The notes under the pieces are model-generated. The model saw nothing but the letters and a program-made list of their open reading frames with translations. It was not told the DNA's origin and ran no database searches. The position numbers and the translations under genes are program-made. A stretch of 64,000 bases of DNA from an uncultured Glaciecola sp. (GTDB lineage: Bacteria; Pseudomonadota; Gammaproteobacteria; Enterobacterales; Alteromonadaceae): the NCBI GenBank assembly GCA_947496235.1, contig CANMCE010000001.1, positions 248,001-312,000 of the forward strand. The letters run 5' to 3'. Shown here piece after piece: positions 28,878-38,236 of this stretch; position 1 is the first letter of the stretch; each line of letters starts with the position of its first letter.

Positions 28878-31688
28878 TTAAAATTGATAGTTCACACCAA
28901 TTAAATAGTTGCGCCCGTAACGTTGCGTATCTCTTACATCAGGTGTAGAGGTTACACTATGTTCAGTCACGAACTCTTCATCAGTCAAGTTTTGTGCTTG
29001 TAAGGTTAAGGTTAATCCTTCTAAACTTTCAATTCCTGACTCACTGAAGTCGTAGCTAATTTGAGCATCAATCAATGAACTTCCTCTTACATTTACGGGA
29101 ACTCGAGTTAAACTTAAACCTGACACTTCACCCAAGAAGTCAGAACGTTCACGGTAGCTAACACGAGCTTCGAAACCATTTCTTTCGTAATACACAGTAG
29201 CGTTAAACACTTTCTTAGAAAGGCCTGGCACCGTAATTTCGAAACTTTGGACTTCGGTACTACCATTCAAGTCGGTTGGTACTTCTACATCAAACTCAAG
29301 TGAGCTATCAAGTAAGGTAGCTGAGAAAATACCGCCAAAGCCTTCCAAAGCTTCATGGAACATTCCACCGGCTAAGGATAAGCTTAATTCCATACCACTC
29401 ACTTCGCCTGAACCTACATTTTGCCATGAAGACAAAACACCTAATGGTGCCGGATCAAACCCTGTTGGAGGCGTTAAGTCCGATGTATCAACAAAACTTG
29501 GTAAGTTTAACTGCCAATCAGATAAATCTTTGTAGAAAAAGGCCAAAGCAACGTAACCCTCTTCATCAAAATAATTTTCATAGGTTAAATCGAATTGATC
29601 AGAGATAACTGGACGAAGTTCAGGATTCGCTATACTACCAGCCCAAACACCTGCTTGTTCATTAAAGTTCAAGACGCCAGAACTCGCATTCATGCGGTCC
29701 ATTCGAGAACGTGACATGGTTCTAGCTGCACCAAATCGCACGATTTGATCATCAGCTACATCCACTATTAAATTTAAACTGGGCAATACTTCGGTATACT
29801 TATCACCACCAGAAGCGGTTTGTATATCCAGAATTCTATTGTTAGGGTCGCTTTGATTTTCTAGCGGTACAGGGGCAAAACCATCAGAACTTTGATCGAT
29901 TTGTACAACTTGTACGCCTACATTTCCTCGTACAGGTATATCACTGACTTCAGTTTCTAAATTTGCTTTTACAAATCCTGTGGTCACTTGCTCTTGTACG
30001 GTCCAACTATTTTGCCAACGACCACCGTCTGTAATACCTGAATCATATTCAAGATAATTTCCGTCTTGCCAAAAGCGGAACGAATCGAAAGCAACCATAT
30101 CGCCAAAGCCAATAAAATCAAGGGATACTGGGTCAAGCAAATATTCGCTTGGAATTGGTGTCATGGCTCCAGGAATGACGTTACTATCGGAATCTAAAGT
30201 GCCAGGTAGCGTTAAGAATAACCCCGTATCTAGTCTTGTTTTTTCACGGTCACTGTAATTAACCCCAAATTCAACACTGCTAACAATGCCATCAGCGAAC
30301 ACTTTAGAAGCGGCTAATTTTAGCGTTGTTAATTCATCATCAACGGTTGGCGTATTGATAAAACCATCTTGGTCATCGCTACTATCTGGATCTAAAAGGT
30401 TTCCCCATCCCCAAGATTGAGGGTTACCCAATTGAATTATACTTGTGTCTGAATAATCAAGACCCGGTGTAAAAGTAACGCCTGTATAGTCATCGTTAAA
30501 TTGAAAGCCGACTTCCTCAGGTAAACGATCACCGAATCCACGTCCTGAACCAGCATAAGCTTCAAGCGCCCAGGTTTGACGATCTACTTTTGAGTAGGCA
30601 GCATCAAATTCTAACGTCCAATAATCATCCAAGGCGTATTCAACATTAGCGCCTACAGCTGTTAAGTCTGCAGCACGAATTATCACATCATTTCGAATAA
30701 CCGCACCAACAGGGCTACCTGGTCCACCGATTACACCCGAATAAGATTGACCATCAACTGTTTCGTCCACAGTGATTCCAGCATCTCCCCAAGCCGCAGG
30801 AATCTCTGGGCCACGAAGTTGTTGGTTATCTTCAAAATCAATGTATAAAGCGTCAAGATTTACTTTTAACTGATTGTTGGGGGCATATTCTAGAACACCC
30901 ATAAAAGTATCACGGGTTAATTCAGCAGAGCGAACGAAAGGTTTAAATCCGCCCACGACGCCATCTGGGAATCCCCATGTATTAAAACGTTCTTCGTTTA
31001 CCGGAGAAGTCATATGCGCATAGGATAATGCAATACCAATTGTATCGTCATTAAATTGGTCAATGTAAGAAGCACTACCACGATAACCTGTGTCTTCACC
31101 ATCAGGGTTTAACTTACCTATATCGTTTCTTTCCCCACGTAAGGTAAATGAAATAGCCTGTTCACCAAACGCCAAAGGTTTCACCGTACGCATATCTATG
31201 GTGCCACCGATACCTTGAGTCATTAGAGAAGCATCAGGAGTCTTATACACTACGACTTCATTCATAATCTCAGATGGGTAAACATCAAACTCAACGCCGC
31301 GGTTGTCCCCTAGTGTTACTTGCTCACGGCCATTAAAGGTTGCTGTACTAAAGTCTTCACCTAGACCTCGAATAGATACTGAGCTAGCACGACCGTCTAA
31401 GCGTTGTGCTGCCAAACCAGGTAAACGAGCGATAGATTCTGCAATACTAGAATCTGGTAATTTACCAATGTCTTCTGCGGTGATGACTTCAACGACAGAA
31501 GTTTCACTCATTTTGATTGCTTGAGATTTTTGTAGGCTTGCTCGAATACCTGAGACTTGAATGACTTCTACGTCATTGTCATCTTCAGATGTTATATCGG
31601 TTTCCTGCGCATAGGCAGGCGACAAACTAAAAGCTAAACCACTGGAAACCAGCGCAGCTTTTATAAGATTAAGTTTAAATTGTTTCAT
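28878..31688 (-). CDS. TonB-dependent receptor, probably for maltodextrins
   Basis: 936 residues. Signal peptide (cleavage after SPAYA), TonB-box-like EVIQVSG, plug domain with ITAEDIGKLPDSSIAESIARLPG and SIRGLGEDFSTATFNGRE (the large Xanthomonas/Caulobacter-type family), and a barrel ending in YLIGVNYQF with terminal Phe. Relatives of this family such as Caulobacter MalA import maltodextrins. The alpha-amylase remnant upstream and an operator identical to the one before the MFS transporter gene support a starch/maltodextrin substrate. Located in the outer membrane. Confidence 0.88.
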   Translation of the reverse strand: MKQFKLNLIKAALVSSGLAFSLSPAYAQETDITSEDDNDVEVIQVSGIRASLQKSQAIKMSETSVVEVITAEDIGKLPDSSIAESIARLPGLAAQRLDGRASSVSIRGLGEDFSTATFNGREQVTLGDNRGVEFDVYPSEIMNEVVVYKTPDASLMTQGIGGTIDMRTVKPLAFGEQAISFTLRGERNDIGKLNPDGEDTGYRGSASYIDQFNDDTIGIALSYAHMTSPVNEERFNTWGFPDGVVGGFKPFVRSAELTRDTFMGVLEYAPNNQLKVNLDALYIDFEDNQQLRGPEIPAAWGDAGITVDETVDGQSYSGVIGGPGSPVGAVIRNDVIIRAADLTAVGANVEYALDDYWTLEFDAAYSKVDRQTWALEAYAGSGRGFGDRLPEEVGFQFNDDYTGVTFTPGLDYSDTSIIQLGNPQSWGWGNLLDPDSSDDQDGFINTPTVDDELTTLKLAASKVFADGIVSSVEFGVNYSDREKTRLDTGLFLTLPGTLDSDSNVIPGAMTPIPSEYLLDPVSLDFIGFGDMVAFDSFRFWQDGNYLEYDSGITDGGRWQNSWTVQEQVTTGFVKANLETEVSDIPVRGNVGVQVVQIDQSSDGFAPVPLENQSDPNNRILDIQTASGGDKYTEVLPSLNLIVDVADDQIVRFGAARTMSRSRMDRMNASSGVLNFNEQAGVWAGSIANPELRPVISDQFDLTYENYFDEEGYVALAFFYKDLSDWQLNLPSFVDTSDLTPPTGFDPAPLGVLSSWQNVGSGEVSGMELSLSLAGGMFHEALEGFGGIFSATLLDSSLEFDVEVPTDLNGSTEVQSFEITVPGLSKKVFNATVYYERNGFEARVSYRERSDFLGEVSGLSLTRVPVNVRGSSLIDAQISYDFSESGIESLEGLTLTLQAQNLTDEEFVTEHSVTSTPDVRDTQRYGRNYLIGVNYQF

Positions 31689-31843
31689 TTCTGTGTCCCT
31701 GTTGTGCTAATAAATATAAAAAACAACTATGGTTATTTTTTATGGCAAATGAATAGGGCTTTAACAACTGCATTACACTTTTATGACACCCATCATTAGT
31801 CGAGGGGCATATTAACGTTACAACTCTTGCACAGACAAGCATC

Positions 31844-31857
31844 TGCATACGTATTCA
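31844..31857. promoter_or_regulatory. LacI-family operator upstream of TonB receptor
   Basis: TGCATACGTATTCA, a palindrome apart from one pair, centred about 160 bp before the receptor start. The same 14 bases occur at 56190-56203 before the MFS transporter. The central-CG palindrome is typical for LacI-family regulators; the regulator encoded at 53517 is the obvious candidate. Confidence 0.65.
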
Positions 31858-31982
31858 AATGTTTTTATGTACATTTAATTAACATTTTTCACACAAACGA
31901 TAAGGGTCTTGCTGAGGTAGCAAAACGCCCTATTAATAACTCAATGCTTGTGTAAAAAGGATTTGTTTTTAATGTGAACTAG

Positions 31983-32918
31983 TTACTGCGTAAAAAATAT
32001 TTTATATTCCCAAGGGCCTAGGCTCGTTGAATAGTCTTGTGTGATAGAAAGCGTTTTACCGGTTTCAAATTCAACATAGTCTCCTTGATGTAAGCTTCCT
32101 TCAAATGACACATCTTTTTTCTCAGACGAAAAATTGAAAATGGCAAAAACTTTATCTTTTTCGTTTTGGCGTACAAAACTTAGCACTTGATCTGGTTGAG
32201 TATTCCACACTCTTTGCATAGTTGCGCCGTGTTTTCCGCGCCATAGTGCGGTGTTTGTTTCAAGCAAGCTAAAATAGCGAGTATATAGATCAGTGAATTT
32301 ATGAGGCTGCCATTGAATGGGATCTTTTTCAAAAAACGCCAGTCTTTTACTATTTCCAGCTTCTTGTCCGTTGTACATCATAGGCATACCTTCCCCAACA
32401 ATTGAAAGTACAATTGCAGGTTCTAGTCCGTCACCATATCGCTCATACATTGTACCTTCCCAAGCATTCATGTCGTGATTGGTGACAAAGGTCATACGAT
32501 ATGCCTCCTTAGGATAAGCACTCTCGTTCCAAGAATAATAGACAAAAAGCTTGTATAGATCGCCTTCATGTTTAACCACATGGTGCATAGCTTCCTGCCA
32601 TGACCAGGCATAGGTCATATCAAACGCCTTTGCATGCAGATCACGCATTTCCCATTCCGCTAGCATAAAAACGGGTTTTATTTCATCGAGTTCTTCGCGC
32701 ACTTGATTCCAGAAATCTACAGGTACAAATCCCGCAACGTCACAACGATATCCGTCAACGTTAACCTCTTGAATCCAGAATTTCATAGCTTCAGTCATAT
32801 ATTTACGAAGACCAGGTTGCTGATAGTCTAAATCGATGATATCCGACCAATCCCACCATGGTGTAGGTCGATAATTTCCTTGATGGTCTCTTTCATACCA
32901 ATCTATGTCTGTTTTAAC
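31983..32918 (-). pseudogene. 5'-truncated GH13 alpha-amylase
   Basis: The frame encodes the C-terminal part of an alpha-amylase. Present are DWYERDHQGNYRPTPWWDWS, the nucleophile region DGYRCDVAGFVP, the acid/base FMLAEWE, FVTNHDMN and the C-terminal beta domain. Missing are the signal peptide, the start of the barrel and conserved region I (Asp...Asn-His). Reading upstream in frame, amylase sequence ends near 32918 and meets a TAG; beyond it lies the unrelated DUF998-like gene. The longest ATG-started frame (271 residues from 32798) cannot make a whole barrel. I read this as a deletion or rearrangement breakpoint. Confidence 0.8.
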
Positions 32919-32939
32919 CTAACGGTAGCAATATCATTA

Positions 32940-33557
32940 ATGGCCCCTATCAATAGTTTTTTGCTTAAACAATCACATTTTATTTGGTTGCTATCTATCG
33001 TAAACATAAGTCTTGGTTTGTTTATTCCAGGATTTGACGTTCTTTCCAAAAGCATTAGCCATGTAGCGCAAGAAGCTTCCATTTTTGCCTTCATCCACCG
33101 TAGCGCAGATATCTTGATTGGTATGTCAATGTGTGGATTTTCCTGGTTAATATTCCGATTGGCTAACAACAAACTTTCACTCGCGGCATTATCAACATTT
33201 TTGCTTGGATTGAGCATGATAAGTGCGGGAATTTGGACATTAGAAACACCTCTTCATTTACTCTACAACTTGTCAATCTTTATGATTTTGGTGCCTATCT
33301 CATTTGCACTAGAGTTTAAAAACAAAATTGATTCTGCTGTGTTTGAATATCTGTGTGCAGGTCTTTCGCTACTTCATGTACTCATGTTTTGGTTAATCTA
33401 TGCTGGTTTTATTCCTGCTGAGTTTAACGGATTGATTCAAAGACTATGGGCAATACCTACGATGGGCTGGTTTGGACTTGCAATAGTAGAATTAGCAAAA
33501 ACTGATCTAATCGTTGATGAAATAGTAGTCACTGAAGAAACTTGCCAGGAATATTAG
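32940..33557 (+). CDS. DUF998-like membrane protein
   Basis: 205 residues with about six hydrophobic helices; SISHVAQEASIFAFIHRSAD after the first helix resembles the pattern of DUF998 proteins. Function unknown. I start at the ATG at 32940; the frame is open for 20 more codons, but these overlap the amylase remnant. The gene therefore begins right at the rearrangement point, and whether it still has its own promoter is not clear. Likely inner membrane. Confidence 0.55.
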   Translation: MAPINSFLLKQSHFIWLLSIVNISLGLFIPGFDVLSKSISHVAQEASIFAFIHRSADILIGMSMCGFSWLIFRLANNKLSLAALSTFLLGLSMISAGIWTLETPLHLLYNLSIFMILVPISFALEFKNKIDSAVFEYLCAGLSLLHVLMFWLIYAGFIPAEFNGLIQRLWAIPTMGWFGLAIVELAKTDLIVDEIVVTEETCQEY

Positions 33558-33667
33558 CGCGTGTTTATCTTTGTTCATTATTAAACAGATGTTATTGATC
33601 CGCTCTTGATATAACAACCAGTTTGACGTATTAATCTAGTTTTCAATTGTAAAGGCCATTGCAACTA

Positions 33668-34492
33668 GTGGATATTCGGTTTCTATCAACTTTTTTAGAA
33701 GTTGCTCAAACTCGCCATTTCGGTAAAGCAGCAGATAATTTATATCTAACACAATCAGCGGTCAGCGCTCGAATAAAGTTGTTAGAGGAATATTTTGATA
33801 CTGCACTTTTTATCCGCAATAGAAACAGTATCCAACTAAGCGCTGCGGGCGAAAAATTACTGCCTTATGCTAAAGCTATGGCAAAGACCCTGAGTGAAGC
33901 TAGGACGGCACTTAGAGATATTGGGGTTGCTCAATGCCATCTAGGCGCTACTACAAATGCGTTTAGCGTGTTTTTAACCCAACATTTATCCAAACTTGAA
34001 CATTCTGTTCCAGATCTCAGTGTTAAAACAGATCTGGCTAACATAGAGCAGTTATCAAGACAGCTTAGTGAAAGAACATTAGACATTGCCTTTTCTACCG
34101 AGCCAATGAAATCAGATGACATTCATTGTGAAAAAATTATGTCTGTACCAATTAAGCTATTTTCAAACGCCAAAAAAGCGCAATTAACAGATGCTCAATA
34201 TGTACATATTGATTGGAACCCTAAAATATCAGAGGTTATTTTTGATCATTACCCAGAATACAGAAACGCACGATTAAAAACAGCTAACTACGAAGTCGCT
34301 AAAAGCCTTATTACAGGCACTAATGAAATATTGGCTTTGCCGATTAATCAACAAGCTAATCTTTGGCGCCCCCAACCCACGCCTTTTGAGCTTCAACTTG
34401 ACTTATATGTCAGTACCAATCGTAGTGCCAACCTTGAAACCATTGAGCCAGTAATAGCCTTTATTAAAACTAGGCTTACGTCAGATAAATAA
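33668..34492 (+). CDS. LysR-family regulator, HdfR-like
   Basis: About 274 residues. The winged-helix domain reads FLEVAQTRHFGKAADNLYLTQSAVSARIKLLE, very close to HdfR, followed by a shortened effector-binding domain. HdfR in E. coli represses flhDC. I start at the GTG at 33668 (MDIRFLSTFLEV) by family alignment; a TTG at 33659 would lie only 3 bases after AAAGG. Divergence to another target gene, common for LysR regulators, is not seen here; the ATP-grasp gene follows 222 bp downstream on the same strand. Confidence 0.8.
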   Translation: MDIRFLSTFLEVAQTRHFGKAADNLYLTQSAVSARIKLLEEYFDTALFIRNRNSIQLSAAGEKLLPYAKAMAKTLSEARTALRDIGVAQCHLGATTNAFSVFLTQHLSKLEHSVPDLSVKTDLANIEQLSRQLSERTLDIAFSTEPMKSDDIHCEKIMSVPIKLFSNAKKAQLTDAQYVHIDWNPKISEVIFDHYPEYRNARLKTANYEVAKSLITGTNEILALPINQQANLWRPQPTPFELQLDLYVSTNRSANLETIEPVIAFIKTRLTSDK

Positions 34493-34714
34493 GGGTAAAA
34501 TCGATAGATTTAGACGAAGCAAATCACCTATAAATTTAAGTAAAAACATCTTTAAAACTTAAGCCAATTTATTTGTTCGTGAAGACAAAATTAATTCATA
34601 GCAAAGCGACCTTATTTTTCTTGCTAAATTCCTAAATCAGCCTATATTTCGCTCACTTTTATTTACCCCATTAGCCCAAACCAAGACCCAAAATCTTGTT
34701 GGAAAACAAATCAA

Positions 34715-36175
34715 ATGTTTAAAACCATTGTTGTCGTAGACAACCTAAATGAAATGCCGGTTATTAATGCAAGTGTCATTGATTTTGCACAGTATTTAGC
34801 TGATTTCCCTAAAATAGGTGAACCAAAAACACGCATTATTAATTTATGTGCAACTGACCTTTATTTGAGCAAGGGCTACTATTGTTCATTACTCGCTGAA
34901 GCAAGACAGCACAAAGTGTTGCCAAGTGTGAATACCATTAACGATATCAATCAACTGAATAATAATGATGGACAAGCTAGCCAGACTATTTTGCTGCCTA
35001 AAAATGTCGTAGCCGATTTAAAGGTAACAGAACCAACAGCAATTACTTTGTTTTTTGGTTGGGCAACTGAAGATCGATTTAAGAAAATTGCAAAATACCT
35101 GTTTGAACGTTTTGCGGCGCCAATTTTAGCGGTCGATATTATTCCTGACGGAACCCAGTTAAGTGCAACAGTGAACATACTAGGCTTGTCTGATTTAAGC
35201 TCGACAATGCTAAACACTATGGCTCAGCGTCTCGAACACTTTACTCAAACCACTTGGCGTTCTGGTAAACATAAAAAACGCTTCCGTTGGGATTTAGCCA
35301 TTCTGGTGAATCCAGAAGAAAAAACGCCACCAAGTGATGAAAAGGCGATTAAAAACTTTGTGAAAGCTGCAGAACAGGTTGGTATACATGCCGAAGTCAT
35401 AACGCCAAATCAAATTTCTCAAATCGGAGAATTTGATGCCTTGTTTATTCGTGAAACTACAGCAATTGACCATCACACATACCGTTTGGCGCGAAAGGCT
35501 GAACAAGAAGGTCTAGCGGTAATTGACGATGCTAACTCTATTTTGCGTTGTTGCAACAAAGTGTTCTTACAGGATGCCTTTAGCTACAACAAAGTGCCAG
35601 CGCCCAAAAGTCGCTTTGCGTTTGATGCTAGCGACAAAACCTGTGAAGAAATTGCGGCAGAGTTTGGCTTTCCCATGGTATTAAAATTACCTGAAAGCTC
35701 ATTTTCTATGGGTGTTTTTAAAGTCGATGACTTGGCAGAATTAAAATCAAAGTTAGCTCAAATGTTGGCTCAATCTGCATTAGTGTTAGTGCAAGAATTT
35801 GTTTATACCGAATATGATTGGCGTATCGGGGTATTAAACGGTCGTGCAATTTACGCATGCCGGTATTTTATGGCACGTAATCATTGGCAAATTTACAACC
35901 ATAGTTCTAAAAAGCATTTTTCTGGTGATTTTGAAACCTTACCTACGTTTGAAGTACCAAAACCTGTGCTTGATGCTGCTATCAAAGCTAGCAACATTGT
36001 GGGTAAAGGTTTATATGGTGTGGATATTAAGCAGGTAAACAATCAAGTTTATGTTATTGAAGTTAACGATAATCCCAGTATCGAATCTAAAGTAGAAGAT
36101 CTGTATTTAGGTAAAGAGCTCTACATGATCATTATGCAAGAATTTGCGAATCGATTAGAAAATCGTGGACGTTAA
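34715..36175 (+). CDS. RimK-like ATP-grasp ligase with N-terminal RLAN domain
   Basis: 486 residues. The first 150-200 form the N-terminal domain typical of a RimK-like subgroup (RLAN), here beginning IVVVDNLNEMPVINASVIDF. The C-terminal ATP-grasp has FPMVLKLPESSFSMGVFKV (ATP lysine and loop), LVQEFVYTEYDWRIGVLNG and metal-binding EVNDNPSIESK. The superfamily joins an amino group to a carboxylate through an acyl phosphate; RimK itself adds Glu to ribosomal protein S6, but this two-domain type is different, and its substrate is not known. First gene of a tight three-gene cluster. Confidence 0.85.
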   Translation: MFKTIVVVDNLNEMPVINASVIDFAQYLADFPKIGEPKTRIINLCATDLYLSKGYYCSLLAEARQHKVLPSVNTINDINQLNNNDGQASQTILLPKNVVADLKVTEPTAITLFFGWATEDRFKKIAKYLFERFAAPILAVDIIPDGTQLSATVNILGLSDLSSTMLNTMAQRLEHFTQTTWRSGKHKKRFRWDLAILVNPEEKTPPSDEKAIKNFVKAAEQVGIHAEVITPNQISQIGEFDALFIRETTAIDHHTYRLARKAEQEGLAVIDDANSILRCCNKVFLQDAFSYNKVPAPKSRFAFDASDKTCEEIAAEFGFPMVLKLPESSFSMGVFKVDDLAELKSKLAQMLAQSALVLVQEFVYTEYDWRIGVLNGRAIYACRYFMARNHWQIYNHSSKKHFSGDFETLPTFEVPKPVLDAAIKASNIVGKGLYGVDIKQVNNQVYVIEVNDNPSIESKVEDLYLGKELYMIIMQEFANRLENRGR

Positions 36176-36182
36176 TAGCGCT

Positions 36183-37361
36183 ATGCAAGTTACTCATTCT
36201 CAGCAAAAAAAGCTAACCTCAATCGAGGTAAGCTTTAAAAAGGCGTCCCTAGAGCACCTTGACCAGTTATTGGCCCTTGAAACACAAAGCTTTAAAACAG
36301 ATCGTCTAAGTCGACGACGTTTTAAACACTGGATTGCATCTGACCACGGCATATTTGTTGTTGCCATGTGCGATGAAAGGCTTTTGGGCTATGGTTTAGT
36401 GATCATGCGAAAAGGCACGCGTTTGGCTCGATTGTATTCTATAGCTGTATCTTCTGATGCTCAGGGTTTAGGCATTGGTAAAAACTTACTTGCAAAACTA
36501 GAACAGAAATCGGTTGAGGCTGGCAAACTGTTTTTACGTTTGGAAGTGGCGAGCAACAATACGGTCGCAATAAGCTTATATGAGAAAAGTGGATATCGAA
36601 AGTTTGGTATCTACAAAGGCTATTACAATAATGAAATTGACGCCGTTCGTATGCAAAAACCGATTCGACAACTTTTAACCCAGCATCCAGCTAAGGCATA
36701 TCCATGGTATGAGCAGACTACTGACTTTACCTGCGGTCCCAGCGCATTAATGATGGCGATGGCAAGTATCAATTCGTCGATAAAGATGAGTCAATTTGAA
36801 GAGCTAGATATTTGGCGTAAAGCGACCACAATTTTTATGACCTCGGGGCATGGTGGTTGCCATCCATTAGGACTAGCGCTTGCTGCAATTGAAAGAGGAT
36901 TTCAAGCTGAAGTTTTTATTAATACTCAAGAGCCTTTGTTTATAGACGGTGTGAGAAGCGAACATAAAAAAACCATAATGAAGGCAGTAGATAAGCAATT
37001 TTTACAACAGGCAAAAAACGCAAACATTAACGTGAATTATTGTGAAGTAACTATAGCTCAACTGCGCGAGAGCCTTGCAAAAGGCGATGGCATTGTAAGC
37101 CTCATAAGCACCTATCAATTGGACGGTAAAAAAATACCCCATTGGGTAACCATAACAGGCATTGATGAACAATGTTTGTACTTACACGATTCAGACTTGG
37201 AAGAACCCCAACAGCCAATGGACAATCAACATATCCCCATTGCGATTGAGGATTTTTATGCTATGTCGGGTTTCGGTAAATCCAAGTTGAGAACCACAGT
37301 TATTGTTTCGCAAAATCACCATTTTAATAATACCAAAGCAATGTCTAACGGTTTGGAGTAA
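36183..37361 (+). CDS. GNAT acetyltransferase fused to C39-like peptidase
   Basis: About 392 residues. Residues 15-165 are a GNAT domain with the acetyl-CoA loop AQGLGIGKNLL and the LYEKSGYRKFG motif. A papain-like C39 domain follows: catalytic Cys in DFTCGPSALM, His in PHWVTITG and Asp in LHDSD. All three catalytic residues are seen, so it should be active. The start is uncertain: ATG at 36183 (7 bp after the ligase stop) or GTG at 36165 overlapping it. GNAT-C39 fusions beside RLAN-ATP-grasp genes were noted in published comparative work on amidoligases as a predicted peptide-making or protein-tagging system. Confidence 0.85.
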   Translation: MQVTHSQQKKLTSIEVSFKKASLEHLDQLLALETQSFKTDRLSRRRFKHWIASDHGIFVVAMCDERLLGYGLVIMRKGTRLARLYSIAVSSDAQGLGIGKNLLAKLEQKSVEAGKLFLRLEVASNNTVAISLYEKSGYRKFGIYKGYYNNEIDAVRMQKPIRQLLTQHPAKAYPWYEQTTDFTCGPSALMMAMASINSSIKMSQFEELDIWRKATTIFMTSGHGGCHPLGLALAAIERGFQAEVFINTQEPLFIDGVRSEHKKTIMKAVDKQFLQQAKNANINVNYCEVTIAQLRESLAKGDGIVSLISTYQLDGKKIPHWVTITGIDEQCLYLHDSDLEEPQQPMDNQHIPIAIEDFYAMSGFGKSKLRTTVIVSQNHHFNNTKAMSNGLE

Positions 37362-37366
37362 TTGAC

Positions 37367-38167
37367 TTGACCACCCTATTCGCTAATCAGCAAGTTTCGA
37401 TTCTATGTTTCGCAGCTAAAGTTAATTTAGCAGAGATCCAACAACATTTTTCTCATCAATTTATCGGCGTACGCTATCGCGACGCTTTGCATTTTAGTTT
37501 GCCCAAAGGGCAAGCCTTTGTGTTTGATTATGGAATTTTGGTGTGCTGGGGCGTAAGCGAAAAAAAACGTGAACATCTGCAAACAGAACTTATAGCCATT
37601 GCTGGCAGTTCACAAATGATGCCTTGGGAACATTATAATTTCACCCTTCCTGAAGAAAATTGTATAAATGAACAAACCAGCGAAATGCATGATGATATGT
37701 TGACGCTTTACACTAGCAAAATACCTACTTTATTGGCCTTGAGCCATGGATTTGCACAGGCGATCAAATTAGAATGGTTTGAAGGCAGAGCGGAGAGATG
37801 TATTGCTGATAATGCCCATTTAACGCAAACACTGGCTAAAACCGGCAAAATTGGTGTTGGTCGAAGACAGCTAGCGAAATCTCGTGGCACACTTTTTCAG
37901 GTGAAAAGCGATATTATGTTGAACTTTAACTTGTTAGATACACCAGAATTCTTCTGGGATCATCCTACTTTGGAAGCTGATTATTTAGCCATTTGCGGCT
38001 ATTTGGAATTAAAACCTCGTATTGAACTATTGAACCTTAAGTTGCAAACTATTCATGAACTTTTAGATATGTTGGCAGCAGAGCAAAATCATCAACATTC
38101 TTCGTTTTTAGAATGGATTATCATTATTTTAATTGCGGTAGAAATCGTCTTGTTTTTTGCCCATTAA
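37367..38167 (+). CDS. RMD1/YagE family protein (DUF155) with C-terminal membrane anchor
   Basis: 266 residues from a TTG with GGAG 9 bases upstream. The VFDYGILVCWGVSEKKRE stretch and the C-terminal hydrophobic helix WIIIILIAVEIVLFF match the RMD1/sif2 family. In yeast RMD1 proteins are linked to sporulation and mitochondrial translation; bacterial function is unknown. It follows the GNAT-C39 gene by 5 bp and is very likely in the same operon. The tail-anchor suggests it acts at the inner membrane. Confidence 0.8.
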   Translation: MTTLFANQQVSILCFAAKVNLAEIQQHFSHQFIGVRYRDALHFSLPKGQAFVFDYGILVCWGVSEKKREHLQTELIAIAGSSQMMPWEHYNFTLPEENCINEQTSEMHDDMLTLYTSKIPTLLALSHGFAQAIKLEWFEGRAERCIADNAHLTQTLAKTGKIGVGRRQLAKSRGTLFQVKSDIMLNFNLLDTPEFFWDHPTLEADYLAICGYLELKPRIELLNLKLQTIHELLDMLAAEQNHQHSSFLEWIIIILIAVEIVLFFAH

Positions 38168-38183
38168 AAATCCTGAAATAGGT

Positions 38184-38236
38184 TGTTGCATAGAGGCAGT
38201 GTTATTCCAATTAACCTACTGCCTCTTTCTGCAACA
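38184..38236. terminator. long hairpin between yagE-like gene and cmoM
   Basis: Arms TGTTGCA and AGAGGCAGT pair with ACTGCCTCT and TGCAACA, separated by a 17-base loop. The right arm is inside the last codons of cmoM. No strong T-run on either side, but position between convergent genes suggests a bidirectional terminator. Confidence 0.5.

Noticed and set aside
31983-32798. 271-residue frame as an intact small amylase
   Set aside because: It lacks the first half of the catalytic barrel; in-frame amylase sequence continues upstream to 32918, so the internal ATG is not a real start.
34715-36175. Calling the ATP-grasp gene rimK itself
   Set aside because: E. coli RimK is about 300 residues and lacks the long N-terminal domain seen here; neighbours also differ.
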